From Pithys albifrons albifrons (taxonomy: Eukaryota > Chordata > Aves > Passeriformes > Thamnophilidae), in the NCBI RefSeq assembly GCF_047495875.1, contig NC_092463.1, positions 5,207,557-5,271,556 on the forward strand: 64,000 nucleotides of DNA. The letters are read 5' to 3'. The notes beneath the pieces were generated by a model that ran no database searches, was not told the origin of the DNA, and saw nothing but the letters and a program-made list of their open reading frames with translations. Shown piece by piece: positions 9,541 through 23,520 of the stretch (its first letter is position 1; each line of letters opens with the position of its first letter). The position numbers and the translations under genes are program-made.

Positions 9541-12500
9541 AAAGTTTGTTACATTGGTACAGACCCAGTCAATGGTTTTATATTGGCATTGTCACCACTT
9601 AGATATGTCTGATGTGACCTGTTAACGTACCTTGCATTTGGTCATGCAGGAAACTGAGCAAGTTTAAAGTGTTGCTGTGGATGTGACTTGTGCTGTGAGG
9701 GAATTGGATTGTCATGGCTCCTTTTGTTCTTCCCATAACTTGCATTTTTTTCAAGGGCAAGGTGAGATTTGGGAGCTCAGAGGCATCCCCAGGTTGTTGC
9801 TGATGGGCAGCTCACGTTGCGGAGCAGATGGAAGTGTAATATTAATCCTCCTCTCTGTCTGGGTACTCCCAGACTTTGGTTGGTGCAACACAGGGGCAGA
9901 TGGTTTGTTCCTGTAACCAAATCGATCCATGTAATGCAACAGGTGTTCCTCTGAAACCTCCAGTAAATGAATCCCCAGAGCTGTGAGCTCTGGGAGCTGG
10001 GCTGGTGGAGGAGAGCACAGGTCTGTGATGACCTCTTTAGCTATTGCAGCTGACTGTCACAGCCGTGGCAAGGTCATGGAAAGAAGTGACAGTCGTGTCA
10101 CCCACTGGTCTCTGTCTCAGTTTCATTCTTCCCATAGGACTGGAGGTGAGTCTGCCAGCAAAGGAGGAAGGAGCTATCCATAGGCAGCACTGCTTCCCTT
10201 CGCAACAACAGCTTTGCAGCTGCCTGGTGGGAAGGCTGGAGGGTTTTGGCAGGTTGAGCTGCTTTCTGCAGCTTCATCTTCTGCTTTTGCATCTGTGCAG
10301 TGGTGGACATACAACTGGTATGGATGCTGTGACTGGTATGGATTTCAGGGATATGAGTGTAGCCTGTCTGTTCCATGGCAAGATCTGCTGAGCAGAACCT
10401 TCCTTTGTGGTTCCTCTGTGTCCTTCCTCCTGTCACCCACCTGAAAGGCAGAGCAGCTTTTTTTCTCAGGTTTCCTTGCATTGCAAATGTAGGAAAGAGA
10501 GATCCACCCAGAATTCAACATCTCTGGGAGCAGCTCCTTAGAGAGGGTGAACACTTTTTCCAAGGGGCAGATTTTATTTTTTAATCTGCAGTGTAGTAAA
10601 TCCCTACCTATAATTGTCTAGTTTTTTCCTCTTTTTTTAATTTTTTTAAGTAGAGTGATACCAGTTTCTGTAAAGGTTTCAAAGTACCTCACAAGCCCTG
10701 TGGATTCAGTGACCCAGAAAGTCCTTGCACTTCCATCTCCCATGATACAGGAAAAGCTCTAACTGTCCTTATCTGCTCATAATTCTTCCATTGCTTTAGA
10801 CACGGAAGGGCAGCTTGTATATATATATATATATATGTAGGTATAAGAAAATTATGTAGTGGTATTAAATAATTCGTTCAGAAATTACTGGACAATGGCT
10901 GCCACCAGAGAGAGGGGAGAGAAGAATATTTGTTGTTTCATGTGGCATTATAAGGCTAAGCAGCACCTTAATGCATTCCCCATAATAACTGATGGATGTT
11001 ACATCAAACAAAGGGAATGTCTTGTGGAAGTTAGTAGTTTCTTTCCTAGAATATCTCTTAATCATGCCACATAATCTCTCTTTGAGCGAGAAAAACATGT
11101 GCAAATCCCTGTAAATCTCCTCAAAGTTGCGGCAGAGTAGCAGACAGGATCCTCAGCTGTGCACTCCATCTCTCTGGCTGTAAAGGAGCCACTGGTGGAA
11201 AGACAAAGCAACCAGTGGCTTTGGGCTGATGAGGTTTTAATTGCAGTGCTATAGCAGATTGCCTTGTACCAGGTGAGGGAGGCTGGCTTTCAAAAGTGAG
11301 CTGCTGAATGGTTTCTTTTCAGATAATGGAGTAAAAAAAAATTAAATAACCACCTAAATATCACTAAGACTGTATCAGCTGCAGCCACTGTATTTTGCAG
11401 TTCTCTTGCTGAATAGCTTAATACCAGACTGGGAAATGGGCTGATGGTATCTCTGTCTTAATTGCATCTGAGTCTTTTCAGTTCGGGGAAGGAATTTTCC
11501 TTTTCTTACATGATTTAGGTAAGCAACCAGAATCCTTTAAACAGGCCCAGTTTTTTCTATCTACACCCAACCCCCTCCATATTTCTTTTTTATTAACAGA
11601 TCTTAACAGTGCTGGAAAAGTACTTGGTATGGCCCCAATACACAACACACATTCTCATTTCTGGTTCTGATTTAGGAAACACATCTGACTGAGTAAGTTT
11701 TTGCAATGTTAGTCAGAAAAACATCTGCTGATCTTGGAGACCAGTTGAATATCTGGCACTTCTTTAAGCTACCTGGCTTTCCAGCTTCACAGCTTGGAGT
11801 CCTTGCCAGTGTATTTTTCATAATGTTCACATTTTAATCATCCCCAGTGTTTATGGTTGTCTTTGGAAGTCTGAGGCAGGAACATTTCATTGCACTGGGA
11901 CCTGTTTCGAGGTGGGGGTAGGTTGTGGTGGGGGGGTTGGGATTAGGTATCCCTCTGCTCTGTGTGTAACTGAGTGCAGGGAAGTGCAGCAGCATAAAGG
12001 AACACGAGCAGACCCCTTCAGCTGATCCCTGGTGGTTCAGGTGACACAGTGCTTCTGTACACCTGGAGAACCGTCGCTCCCACTGCAAGAATCAGCTTCA
12101 CGCACTCGGAGGGGATGAGCTCTGCCTTCCAGCAGGCTTTTTGGGTCTATCTTCTGCTCCCCAGCCCCAGCCACCAGCTGTGGGTCAGCAAATAAAGAAT
12201 CAGGCTGTGTCTGGTGTGTGTGGGGTCAGGGAGAGGCCCTGGCGCCGTGCCGAGACATCCCAACTGCGTGGGGCCCCTGCTGTGGACCTTGTGGTGTTGT
12301 GAGAAATCTGATGTGCCTGTGCTGCAAGGGCTCAGACAGCTGGGGCTGAAGGAAGGGGGAACGGAGAGTCCCATAAATAGGGTGGTCTGATCCTGCTGTA
12401 TTTCCAAGAGAGGCTGAAAGAAGAGGTGTTTCAGCCAACACTTGGCTTAGTAAATTGGACTGGACTAACCAGAGTCCTCTGAGGGACTCTGCCTCTTTTC

Positions 12501-13339
12501 TTCCAGAACTTTTTAAATGATCAGGGCCACTATCACCACTGCCAGTTGCTGAGGTGCTAAAACCATCTGACAAGTCCTGCAAAAAATGGGGAAAAGTGAT
12601 GAGCTTCCATCCCCCAGGTCTGTTTTGGGCTTCTGTGCTTGCAGAGGGCCTGTGGGTCCCAGCCCTCTACAGCTTTCCCTGTCCAAGGGCTTTGGAGGGA
12701 TTCTGCCCATCCCTTACAAGTTGTCTAGTTTTGTAATGGCTTAGGGTTCATGCTGGATAAGGACTGAAAACAGATCCTCCTGTGCCTTCAGTAATCCCAG
12801 ATCTGTTTGTTGGCTCAGAGGAAGGTCAGGCTGCAGCTCGAGTGATGCTCCTCGGGTGCCAGCCAGCAAAGCCATCCCTCAGGGACCTGCATCCCTTTCT
12901 GCCACAAAGGGCAGTGAAGGCTTGGATTAGCTCTGGTCACCACTTGGCAGATGATTCACCACAATGGGCACGGCTCTCCCCCAGCATGTGATTTTTCTCA
13001 CAGGAGAGAACAAGGACGTGAACATTTCTGAGGAAACAGAAACAGCTAAATACATTTTAATAGCTAACTTCAGTGTCTAATATGTACCTTTGGAGTAGCC
13101 AACAAAAATACATACAACTGAGCTGCTAGTACAAAAAACTGAGCCCTTCTCAGCTCTGTGCAATGTCCTGTGCATGGTGCAGAGAGGACACAGAGACCAC
13201 AAACCAATGGCTGCAACTCCCAAGCCCCAGATCTCTCTGTCAAACTTGCTGTTCTCCTGAATTTCTCACAACCTCCAAGGAACTGCATGAGGCTCTTTGC
13301 ATGGCATGGTGTTTCTTTTTCTAACTAAGCATTACAGAT
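9541..13339. other. Intergenic, no gene seen
   Basis: Unique-looking sequence downstream of DACT1. Short open frames on both strands lack recognisable domains. The only simple repeat is (TA)n at 10818-10837. A purine/G-rich patch lies at 11905-11945. Confidence 0.7.
10818..10837. repeat. (TA)n microsatellite
   Basis: About ten TA dinucleotides in a row between GCTTG and GTAGGTATAAG. Confidence 0.9.
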
Positions 13340-13819
13340 GGAGAACTGTGGTGAGGAACAATTGGTGCTGGAGCATGTCCAGAGAAGGGCAATGGAGGTT
13401 GAAAGGACTAGAGCAGAAGTCTTGTGAGAAGTGGCTGAGGGAGTTGGGGGGGCTCAGCTTGGAAAAAAGGAGGCTCAAGGGGGACCTTATTACTCTGCAA
13501 CTCCCTCACAGGAGGGTGGAGCCAGGTGAGGGATGTGCTCCCAAGTAAGAACTGATGGGATAAGAGAAAATACCTTCAAGTTGTGCCAGGGGAGGTTTAG
13601 TTTGGAGCTTAGGGAAAATTCTTCACTGAAAGGATGTTCAGGCATTGGAACAGGCTGCCCAGGGAAGTGGCAGAGTTGCAATCCCTGGAAGTGTTCAAAA
13701 ACTGTGTAGATGTGGCACCTGAGTACTTGGTTTAGTGATGAACACCATGGTGCTGAGTTAACTGTTGGACTTGATGATCTTAGAGGTCTTTTCCAACCTT
13801 AACTATTCCATGATTCTAC
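13340..13819 (+). mobile_element. CR1 LINE fragment, longer 3' region
   Basis: Sense-strand CR1 landmarks appear in order: GGAGCATGTCCAGAGAAGGGCAATGGAG, GGCTGAGGGAGTTGGGGGGGCTCAGC, GGACCTTATTACTCTGCAACTCC, AACAGGCTGCCCAGGGAAGTGG, GTTGGACTTGATGATCTTAGAGG and the terminal ATTCCATGATTCTAC. The LEKRRLKGDL-type translation belongs to the end of the CR1 unit and is not a gene. The element is 5'-truncated and diverged. Confidence 0.93.
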
Positions 13820-16800
13820 AAGTGGTTTTAGAGGTTAAAAATTCTCACAATGATTGAATGAGGGCAGGGAACTTGTTGCTACAGGAAACAGTGAGACAGA
13901 TATAATATCAGTAAGTTCAAAGGGGTTAGAGGAAGTAGGGATGGATGTGCTCTACATCCCCAGTCAATGACTGTGGATGCCAGGAAGCTTGTGAGGTGAA
14001 TGGACTGCAAATGGTGGCCAGGCTTGCGTGCTCCCCCTCAAGACTGTTTTTCCTTGCTGTTGAAGCATCATTAGCTGGAGGAGATGCTGTTGCCCCAGCA
14101 GACCATTTCCTGTGTTCCTATGATCTTGGAGTAGCTGATGGGAGTTCTCTATGCAGCTGAATTTTCTCACTCTTTATTAGTCTTTTGTCCTCCCAAGTGC
14201 TGCTGGAGATGAGTTTTGCATTGCTTTGTGAAGAAGTTCACTCTGCACACTTGGCTGATGGTCACCTGTGTTTATTCAGATTATGGACATGTGTTCCTGA
14301 TCACCCTTGTCCTATGGCACAACAATTTCATCCACCCTTTCACATGAGCAGTCTGTGCTGAAGTCCTCTGTTATGGTGGCCATCATCCCCTGTCCCACAA
14401 ACACCATTATGGACACAGTCCAGAGATGTTCCTCACTTCCGTCCATACATTAGTCTACCATGGGAGACACTGTTGGGCAGCAATTTCACACTTTACAGTT
14501 ACTGTAGGAAAAGTTGGTGACCTCCAAACCAAATGAACCATCCTAGAGACAGAGTACCTCCCCTGCTCCTTGCCTTGGGACTTTGCTGTCCTTGGAGAGT
14601 TTTTCTCTCCATGTGTTTTCATTGGTGCTTTAGCTTGCAGGAGGAGTCTGGGAGTGAGTCCCATGGTCATCTCCACTTGGTGAGGGTTGGTTTGGACAGC
14701 AGAGCAGTTTTGGTGGACACTTAGTAGATGCCTTGAGAATGCTGACCCAGATATTCCACTCCACAGACACAGCAAATGTGAGCAGGGATGTGGGGATCTG
14801 ATCCAGTGATGGCTCCCTGGAATAACTTCCAGTCAAAAATTATTGGCAAGCTTGGTCCAAATGGAGGACCAGACTTAGTCTAGGCTGAAGTAAACACTTG
14901 AACTGCTTATGTTGTACTTGTGGGGACCTCACCTTGGATCTGCTCCTTCCGTGCTGAATAACTTCTAATGTAAACAGAGCCTCTCAGTTAATGGCCTTTG
15001 TTTCCATGCTGTATTCCTTTACGATCAATAAAGTATATTAACATTAATAACTTCATTTAACTGAGCCAAGCTCTGAAAATCTGGCTTTTGTTCTTTTTAA
15101 AGGAGTTGTAAGTCCTGGGAACTAGCACTTCTAGGACAATACTAAAGGAAAACCTCTATGATTTGGACTCATGATGGGGTTGATGCCATCAGGCTTTGAA
15201 AGCAATTTGTTTTATCCCCCTTAAAAATGTTAGGTCTTCAGTGGTCAAGGGCAGGAAGCTGGAAAACTTGCAACTTGTTGAAAAATATGTTCCCTGTGTC
15301 TCCTTGTGAGCCTCATGCCTTCAGAAATGAGATTTTCAAGAGGAAAGGAAGCATGAGGTACAGGTAGAAGGATCTAATCAATCTTAATCTCTGAAGTGCT
15401 CATGCAGTAAGTGTTTAAGCACATGATTAAGCCCATTCTTACTCAGTGAAGCATTTCAGCCCACGATTTGAGTATGTCGTGCTTGGAGTGAATTCAACAC
15501 ATGCTCAGGAGTGTTCACAGTCTCTAAGCTTTGCAAGTGCCCTGTGTGTGTTTGTACAAGCCATCCCAGTGACTTCTCCTGGCTCATGTTGGAAGGAACT
15601 CCCTGCTCTCCCTTCAGAGCCAGACCCTCTGTAGTGAAACAATTCAAACTGTTAATCTGAATTTGGAAGCCGTACCTTGAGTCCATGATTTCAGTAGTAA
15701 TAGCAAGGAGTGCTTTTAAAGGAAGAAATGCATTTATTTGTTGTATTTGAGGACACTGAGCTAAAAACATTTTAGATATATGAGTGCATGTGCCTTGTGC
15801 TCTGTATCAATAGCAGGACTTTGTGTAAGCCCTGGGAATGGCACTTGGGAAGAGACAGAATGACCCTTTCTATTGGATGCCCAGGTAGAGCTGGGAAAAC
15901 AAGGCAGGCAGGGTGGGCCAGGTACAAGCCCCAGATCTGTAGGATCTGGAGCACCACTGATTCATCTGCCTGGCTAATCTTACTTTTGAGCAGTGGGATT
16001 AGCAAAACAGTGTGATCTCTGAGCTACACAGAGCCAGAGAATAGAGAGGGGAAGTGTAGAGGAGGGAACTTTGCTTGTCTTCAGGAAAAGCTGCAGGTTG
16101 ACTGAGCAAGCACTAGAGGCAAGGGAATGGTTAAAGGTTTGTCTTCTCTTCCCAGACACATTATTTACAGTGGGTTGGTTTCCTTTTGGAAGGGCCCTGT
16201 GTAAAAGGAGACGTTCCCAGCGTTTCTGCGGATTAGACCTGTATCACATTACAGTTTTCTTTCCTGGACTCTTGACTGACACGATTTCCTGACGTTGCTC
16301 TTCTCTTGGGAAGGTGAACTCAGGAAGGAGTAGGAGTTTGCTAAAAATCCAGAGTCTTGGAAAACAGAATGATGGTGATGGGCTTTTCTTTCTAGACAGT
16401 CAGTCCTCAGTGCTGCATCATCCTCTGTATCTCCCAGTGCACGGCAAGGGCTGGGAAAGGAGTGGGAGAGGAAATCCATCAGGTGTGATAAGAGAGCAGT
16501 CTGTAAATCCTGTTGGAGCAGCTTGCAAAGGCCACAGCAGCAGCCAGAGGAGCAGCTCCTGGCTGCGTCAGGTGAGCAGCCAACCCATCTGTGGGCACTG
16601 AGGTCAAGGCCATTGGCCTGGGTATCCTGACCTCTGCCTCTGCTAAAGCCACCTTCCTGCCTCCAGGCCATAGCAGAGAGTGTATTCATCCTGGGTAGTG
16701 TTTCCTTTACAGCTTTTTTTTTCCCCTTCTTCATGAAATAAATTGTGGCTTGGCATTAAAGCCAAAGAGCTGAATGAAAATGAAGTTCTGGCTTGTTTCT

Positions 16801-19800
16801 CCTGTCAAACACCTCACCATAGTGTTTTCCTTGATGGTTAGTTGCTTGGAAGGAAGAGATATGATCTTCTCATCTGCAACATATCAGTTTTTTATAGGTG
16901 TCTTCTGAGTGGTTTATATGGAACAACAACCACATTGAGGTAACACATCGCTGTCTTCAACACTGCAGGACACCCTGAAACAGCTCTGTGTCTGCACAAT
17001 CCTCAGCTGCCCCAAGATGTTTTTGTGACAGGGATATCAGAACTGAGAGGTTTGGATCTGACTGATCCCACCCAAAGCCCATCAATGCTTGGGGTGAAGA
17101 TGTTCCTGCTGGGAGAGGAGGAAGCACACTCAGGAGTGTTTATTATTGCTGTTGAATGACAAGCTCCCTTTCTTCCTCTCCCCTTCCCTGCCACGGAGAT
17201 AGGGATCTCTGCTGTGGTCCCTGCTGCTTTCTTCTTCCTGTGTTGATCTAGGGTAAGACTTGCTGCCTTTGAAGGATGGTCTGAGCCCTGAGAGAGGCTT
17301 TTATTGCTGAACCACTGACATTTGATTCAGAGCATGTGTCTTCCTCTGGGCCTGCTGTAGATGCCCACCACCTCCCTGGGTGGGTTGCTTGGGCTCATGA
17401 ACATGGTAATGTGGGTGCTCTGACCCTTCCTCCTCTCCCTCATCTTTGCCACTAACCCAGGAATTTTAACTTTCATCCTCTGACCTGTTGACTCTCATCT
17501 GAAGTCTGCTGGCTGTGGGGTCCTCCTTATGACTTCAGAGCACAGCACTTTTGTCTTTGGCCCAAGTAAAATTTGTGGATTCTCTACACAAATATGAAAT
17601 AAGCAATTAATTTCATATTAAAACAAAAGGCAAGTGCAGGACTGGGGTTTCTTTCAGTTGTGTTTCTGCCCTCTATGAACTGCTCAACACAAGTGTCATG
17701 ATATGGACAGGAAACAGCAAAAGTGAGAATAATAAATCACCATCCCCACTGTGTAGCTGAGAGTCAATGGATTTGCAAGGGGGCAGGAAACAAAAGGCCT
17801 TTTGTCCTGCCAAAGGACTCTCACTGATACTGATCTAAACCCCAATGTAATTTTCTGAATTTACTGGTTAGGAGAGATGGCAAAATGGACAAAGTGTAGC
17901 TGGTCCCTGTGCTAGAAACTGATTCCTCTGGCTACTGGAATCCAGTCCTGTTCCTGTTGAATGATTCTAAGACTGTTTCCTTGGTGGTCAGGGCTGCTTT
18001 CAGAAACTGCTTCTGGTGCACTGATGAAAAGGCCAATTTTGAGAGTAAACATTCTAATAAGCAGATCTTGACAGATGGTTTGTTGCTCAAGCCCCACATA
18101 ACCCTTCAGCTGGTGTCAGTGTCTCCCACAGAAGTTTCCCAGGAGAACTTCCCCATGACACGCTCAGGAGCTCTCAGCTTTCACAGCACATCCACCTTCA
18201 TCCCAAGGAGGAGCCTTGATGCTTGCTCAACACACTGAAGGTTTGTCTTGGGAACAACAGATTTCTGGAAACATATTCCTCATCGTACAGATAAATTTAG
18301 GCTCCCAGTAGAGCCTGTTGGTGGTTGAGCAGGGTAAGCAAAGGTGTCTGTGCACAGCAGCTGCTGCTGCTGTCACTTGGTCCATGAGCAGTGAGAAATG
18401 TCCAGTGTTACACGAAGCAGAACAAGAAATGTCTGGTATACTTTAAATGTCTTTCAGTCCCTTTTGGTTTGGTATTGCCTCATCTCAATCTTTCCAAAAT
18501 CTGTCCCCTGTATTTTCTACCACATCATAGAATAAATCTCATTTAGGCAGCAATTTTTCCAAGTGAATCTCTTCCTCTTCCCCCATTTCTTTTGTCTGTC
18601 ACTCTGATGAACTGTTTTGAGCCCTGGGGTCAGACCACGACTCTGTACTCACTCACAATATCAGCTGTGCAGTCCTCAGGCAGATCAAATATTTCCATTA
18701 GTAGCTGATGGGTAAACACAGAGACTTTACCTTGTTCTCCTCCCAAGAGGAGCTTGTGGGGACTGTAAGATAGTTCATCCAGTCTATCTTTCAGACCAGA
18801 CAATTTAGATTTAGCTGATTTGTGTATCCCTGCAGTGTTTGTGGTGGGTTGTACAGGATGTACAAATCTCTGCCCCTGCCCTGAGAGCAGCTGGAACTGG
18901 ACTGATGTGCAGAGGCTGCTGTTGAGAGGGAACTGGCTACAGTGGTCCTGTGAGGATGTCTTCTAGGAATGGGCTGAAAAAAAAGATCATGTTTTTGGAA
19001 AAAGTTTAGTTTTGGTGAAATTAGGCTTAATTCCTGCCAAAGTGGAGCAGAACACAACCAGGTAGAAATTCTGCAGAAGGAATAGTGCAGCAGCTCACAC
19101 TGTGGGATGTCTCAAGAGCTGATCTCCGGAGCACTGACCCTCTCTGCTGGGTTTCATGGGCTCTCCATCTGTGGATGCTGTGGTATTTCATCCCTGAGAT
19201 GGTCCAACATCAGGGATCCTCCAAACTGAGAAGTGTGGGAGCAGTGAAATCCCCTCTTGCTAAGCAGCCTGTTTGGCAGCAGGCTGCCCCAGGGCCCTGG
19301 AAACCTGAACGGTGGAGGAACCAGATGGGTGACCAGGCAGGAAACTCAGCAGGTTTCTGATGTTTGGAGCCCTGTGTGAGTTTCATGGGAACCTGGGCAA
19401 AATTGACTCACCTTGCTGAGATTTTGCTGAATTGGTGAATTCCTCTGAAATGCTGTTTCGCCTGAAACCTTCCGAGCAGGTGCAGTATCTCCAGCTATCT
19501 TTTGAAGACAGAGACAACGCGTTCCCCTGCGCTTGCAGCGTGGGTCTTTGGGACTCAAAGAAGCTCTTGCCTTTGCTGTTGAGCCCTCTGCCAGCATTCA
19601 CACTCTTGAAGTGGTGTTGAGGAAGGAGGATACAGGAACTTGGCAGTGATGAGTAAAGGATGCTGACAGGTTATTCTGATCCTTAGAAAATCATTGTGTT
19701 CTCCTCATTATGCTACACCTCATCCACCTACTCTGTCTTGTCCTAGAGACTATAAATTCTCCATATTAAATTAATTCCCCAAGTTCTCTATTTGTTTTCA

Positions 19801-20190
19801 CAGCCTCTAGCTGAGTTTCCTAGGTGCTACCCTCATATAAACAACAATACAGACGGCTCTGTCCTGCTGCAAACCACTTCTGAGGATGCTCCCTCTAATT
19901 CTCTTCCTTGTTTGGCGTTGTGTCATTAAAAGGCATGAGGTGGTTAATTGGAGGCTCACAGCTTTTGTGACTGATGCAAACCAGTGTGTGTGTAATTGCC
20001 GCAAACGCTCAGGTGAATGCTTTAAAGGAAAAGGGGGAAGAAGACACAGATGGCCACGAGCAGAAGGTTCCCTGCAAAAGGTCAGAGGAAAAGGTTAGTG
20101 ATAGGGCTGCCCTGAAGCTGGAAAAAAGAACCTAATACCTGGACAACTGGTGAGGAGCCTGGCTAGAGCCAGGCTTTGTTCCCTAGAGGG
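13820..20190. other. Intergenic, no gene seen
   Basis: No intact gene. The - strand frame of 161 codons at 16249-16734 has no recognisable domain and Ser/Cys-rich composition typical of chance frames. A short CAG/CTG run occurs at about 18356-18374. I could not assign the region 14.2-15.0 kb to a repeat family, although its texture suggests an old unrecognised retroelement. Confidence 0.6.
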
Positions 20191-20435
20191 GGCTGCCGCT
20201 GCGGACGAGATCGTACATCAAAGCTCTCGTAAGAAAACACAGCCGAGATCGGTATCGCCCAGCCTGTGGCACTGGGGGAAATGGATTGGTTGACAAGTCG
20301 GAGGCCCTTTCTGGGCAGATGGCTGGGTAGGAGTTACTGGCTGCTTGCAAAATCTCGGAAGGAGCCTTTAATCTGCCCGTGATACTGTATGTTTTAGCGA
20401 GCATCTAGATGCTTATCTCGGCTGCATTAGTCACC
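20190..20435. promoter_or_regulatory. CpG-retaining block, candidate enhancer
   Basis: About 13 CpG dinucleotides occur between 20197 and 20430, while neighbouring lines mostly hold none. No open frame or repeat explains this. Maintained CpG in a CpG-poor intergenic background suggests constraint or an unmethylated regulatory element. The position downstream of DACT1 is compatible with a distal enhancer. This is inference only. Confidence 0.35.
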
Positions 20436-22930
20436 AGGAGAGTCTGCTCTCAAGCTCTCCTCTTCCATACCTTAGCTGCAGGCTTCTTTGCCCAGTTTTT
20501 GGAAAAGATGTGAGCTGAACGCTGTAAGAGTTGTTGGGCTTTTTTGTAATTTTGACAAGGAAATATAACAGGGACAGGTTTTCTTGGGAATACTCTGCAG
20601 AGCATATTTAGTGCTGTGGCTTTGCGTGTGCTGTGATAGATTTCAGAGCCTTGCCTGGGGAGCCAGTGGTCTGAAAAGTCTTATCACGCTCCAAAACAAA
20701 TAGTTCTGTCTTGAAGCCCATTAGAATAACAACTACAAAGCTTCTCCCAACCTGATGTTAAATGCCTTACTGTGCCAAAGGTAAGCAGGATCAATCAATC
20801 ATCCTCCCAGGGACCATCTCATGGCAGTCCATGAATCAAGCTTGGTTTTTGAGGTCATTCTAATCTGCCTTGGGGAGCACAAACTGACCAAATTGGGGTC
20901 TTGCTCTTGCATGTGCAGCTGAAGAGCGCAAGGTTGGGTCTGGCAGGGTGTGTTAATTAGGTGTATCCAGTGTAAATAAATCTGTTATGATGAGGTCTGC
21001 AAAGTGGTGAGACCTGGGCATGCAGGCTCTGGCCACCTCTGCTCTTCTACAAAGTCAATATTGCCACTATGCATCTGCTGGCTTGGCCAAACAACAGCTT
21101 GAAGCTGTTTTTCCTTCCGTGCTTTTGTACCTGAGGTGTTTTGTTTGTCTTCTTATGACTATGCCAAAAAAGAGCTTGGCTCAGTGGGGAAACCAAACTC
21201 CCAGCAGTGCTTGAAGACTACAGGCAGTATAATAGTCTGAAATTTTGCTAATCTAGACAGTAACATGAGCTCAAGGTGTTTAGGTGAGGTCCACTATAAC
21301 TTTGCACATCATCCAGTGAGATTTAGAGCCTACCAGGTCATGGGCTGTGTATGCAATTAAAAAGCTCCTTTCCCCAAGGAGTTCAGAGCACAGAGACAAA
21401 ATATTAACCTTCCAATTAGTTTATTGCAGCAGACTGGGGCACAGAAGTCAGATTATCCGGGGGCATGCTAAGAGCATTCATGTGCCATTGAACTTGGAAA
21501 AGGCATTTTTCACGGCATCTGGTTTCAATCAATTTGTCGTCAATTCTGAGTCCCAGGCGTGTTCTCTGGACCATTAAAGCACACAACACTAACACAGGGT
21601 TGCAGCTGAAACCCAAACATGGGTATCCAAAGTAAGAGTCCATCTACCTCTTGCTGGTGATTGTGTAGAGAGTGAGAATCTGGAGGCCACACTCTTCTGA
21701 ATAAAGCTCCTCTTCCCATTTGAGAAAACCTCAGGCTGGACCACCTGCTTCAGTCGTGCCATGTACAGCTTGGTCATGTGTGGTGCCTGGACAGACCTCA
21801 GCAGGGACAGTCTCCATGAGGTGGGGAGGGGAAGGGAAGTCTCTGCAAAGACTCCCTCTGACATGGAGCAGGTTCCTTGCCCAGCCTACCTTTGCATTTT
21901 GCTCTTAGGGCTCCAACCATCTTCTTGTGCAAGCAGCTGGTTGTGGCTGTGACTCTGCCAGTACAGGAACGTGCTGAGAGGAACCTGGTTCATTTAAATG
22001 TGTGCAACCACAGCTCATGCTTTTACAGCATATATTCAGTGAAGCAATGCCTTTATCTGCAATACTCAGCCTTTATCTAACATCTTTTCAGTCTAAAGCT
22101 TTTTTTGAAACACAGATTAAGTAATAACAACGTAGGATAATTGAGTGCATTTTTTCACAGTGACACAGTGATACTTATCTCTGGCTACTGAAAAGCAAGG
22201 ATAATATACTGTGTCAGTGCTGTATTATCTTGCTTCTGAAACAGAGCAAGTTTGGCATCAGGACTTAAGTAATTGAAATACGGCTCCTTGTACCAAAGCC
22301 TGTTTGTTTCCAATAAAGCCTAATGCATCTTTCTAATGGACATTGCAATGTCAGAAGCACTGACATGATCACCAGCTCTTTGCAACCTGTGAGGCTGGTG
22401 GTGTATCGAGTCTGGAGATCACACCGTGTAAGAGCTACATCTGATGCATTGAGCAAAACCCACCTTGCTGAGAGAGGAGGTGACCTTGGGGATCAGTTTT
22501 GTAGTGTGTGATCATTTTCTGGTTGTCAGGTGAGACAGTTCTGAGCGTGCTGTGCTTGGCATCACCATGGCTCCTGTGGGTAATGAGTTATAGCACCGTT
22601 GTGAGCAGACCTTACAAACCCACTGTGTGCTTTTATTTGCACAGGAGGCCAGGTGGAATAAAACAACATGTTGGCGTGGTGAAACAAGCCAATCCCAAGT
22701 TAAATCCCATTGAGTGACAACACAGACACAAACCCTCAGACACAGTAAACCAGGAAAACTGGAGGATCAATAGGAAAACACGTAGATTTAAATTGACTTA
22801 CTGTCCAAAGTGGTATTTGAGTCCCTCTTACATTTGTTCAGGCAGAACATGATGGTGTGTCTCTGGATAATTTTCCACCTGCCTGTTTTGAATATTAGAT
22901 GGAAGCACTGAGCTGGTAAACTGGAATGGT
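20436..22930. other. Intergenic, no gene seen
   Basis: Moderately AT-rich unique-looking sequence with no repeats I can name and no gene. Confidence 0.65.
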
Positions 22931-23520
22931 GCCAAATTTCACAGGAGTCTTTTCTCCCGAGTTCTGCTGCTTTTGTAACTACTTAGAATTATCTGAGCAT
23001 GCTCCGGGCTGGCACGGGGCAAATGCTGAGCAGCACTACACGAGTCGACTCTTCATATGTCAACACAATTCTGTAGTTAATGTCAAGGAACAAGCTACTA
23101 CGGCTCATTTAACTGTAATTCACGGGTTCTCAAGGGGCCAGAAGGGTATTTGATGTCATCTGAACCTGCAGAATGACACTGAGCCGTCAGCGAAGTCATT
23201 TCGGACACTGAAAAAGCCATTCATGCCCTTTTCTTGCTAGATTTTTGTGCACGGTACCCCTGTGTGTGTGACAGCCCTACCGCTGAGCATACCTGAGAGG
23301 TTTTTAAGTCTCCTAAGGATCCTCTAATAGGGTGGAAGTGGGGGTTAATTCAGCCAGGTAATGTGTTGCTTTGAAGTTGCTCAATCTCTTAAGCGTTTAG
23401 CGCATCGGATACAACGCGAATACTGATGTCAGGACTCCTGCCTGGCTCACCCCTTCCTTCGCTGAGCAGTGTGATTGGTGTCAATCCCGAGGAAGAAGGG
23501 TGTGATGCTCGTAACTGTTT
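22930..23520. promoter_or_regulatory. CpG-retaining block, candidate enhancer
   Basis: About 21 CpGs occur in 590 bases, including TCGGATACAACGCGAATAC at 23405-23423, against near zero around it. The sequence mixes AT-rich factor-like motifs (TTAGAATTATC, TAGTTAATG, TTTAACTGTAATTCA) with CpG sites, the texture of deeply conserved non-coding elements. No coding frame accounts for it. Confidence 0.35.

Noticed and set aside
14200..15060. Possible LTR or endogenous retrovirus remnant with a nearby AATAAA at about 15028
   Set aside because: No paired LTRs, primer binding site or gag/pol/env similarity could be seen.
16249..16734. Open frame of 161 codons on the minus strand
   Set aside because: No recognisable domain, Ser/Cys-rich chance-like composition, no splice context or supporting signal.
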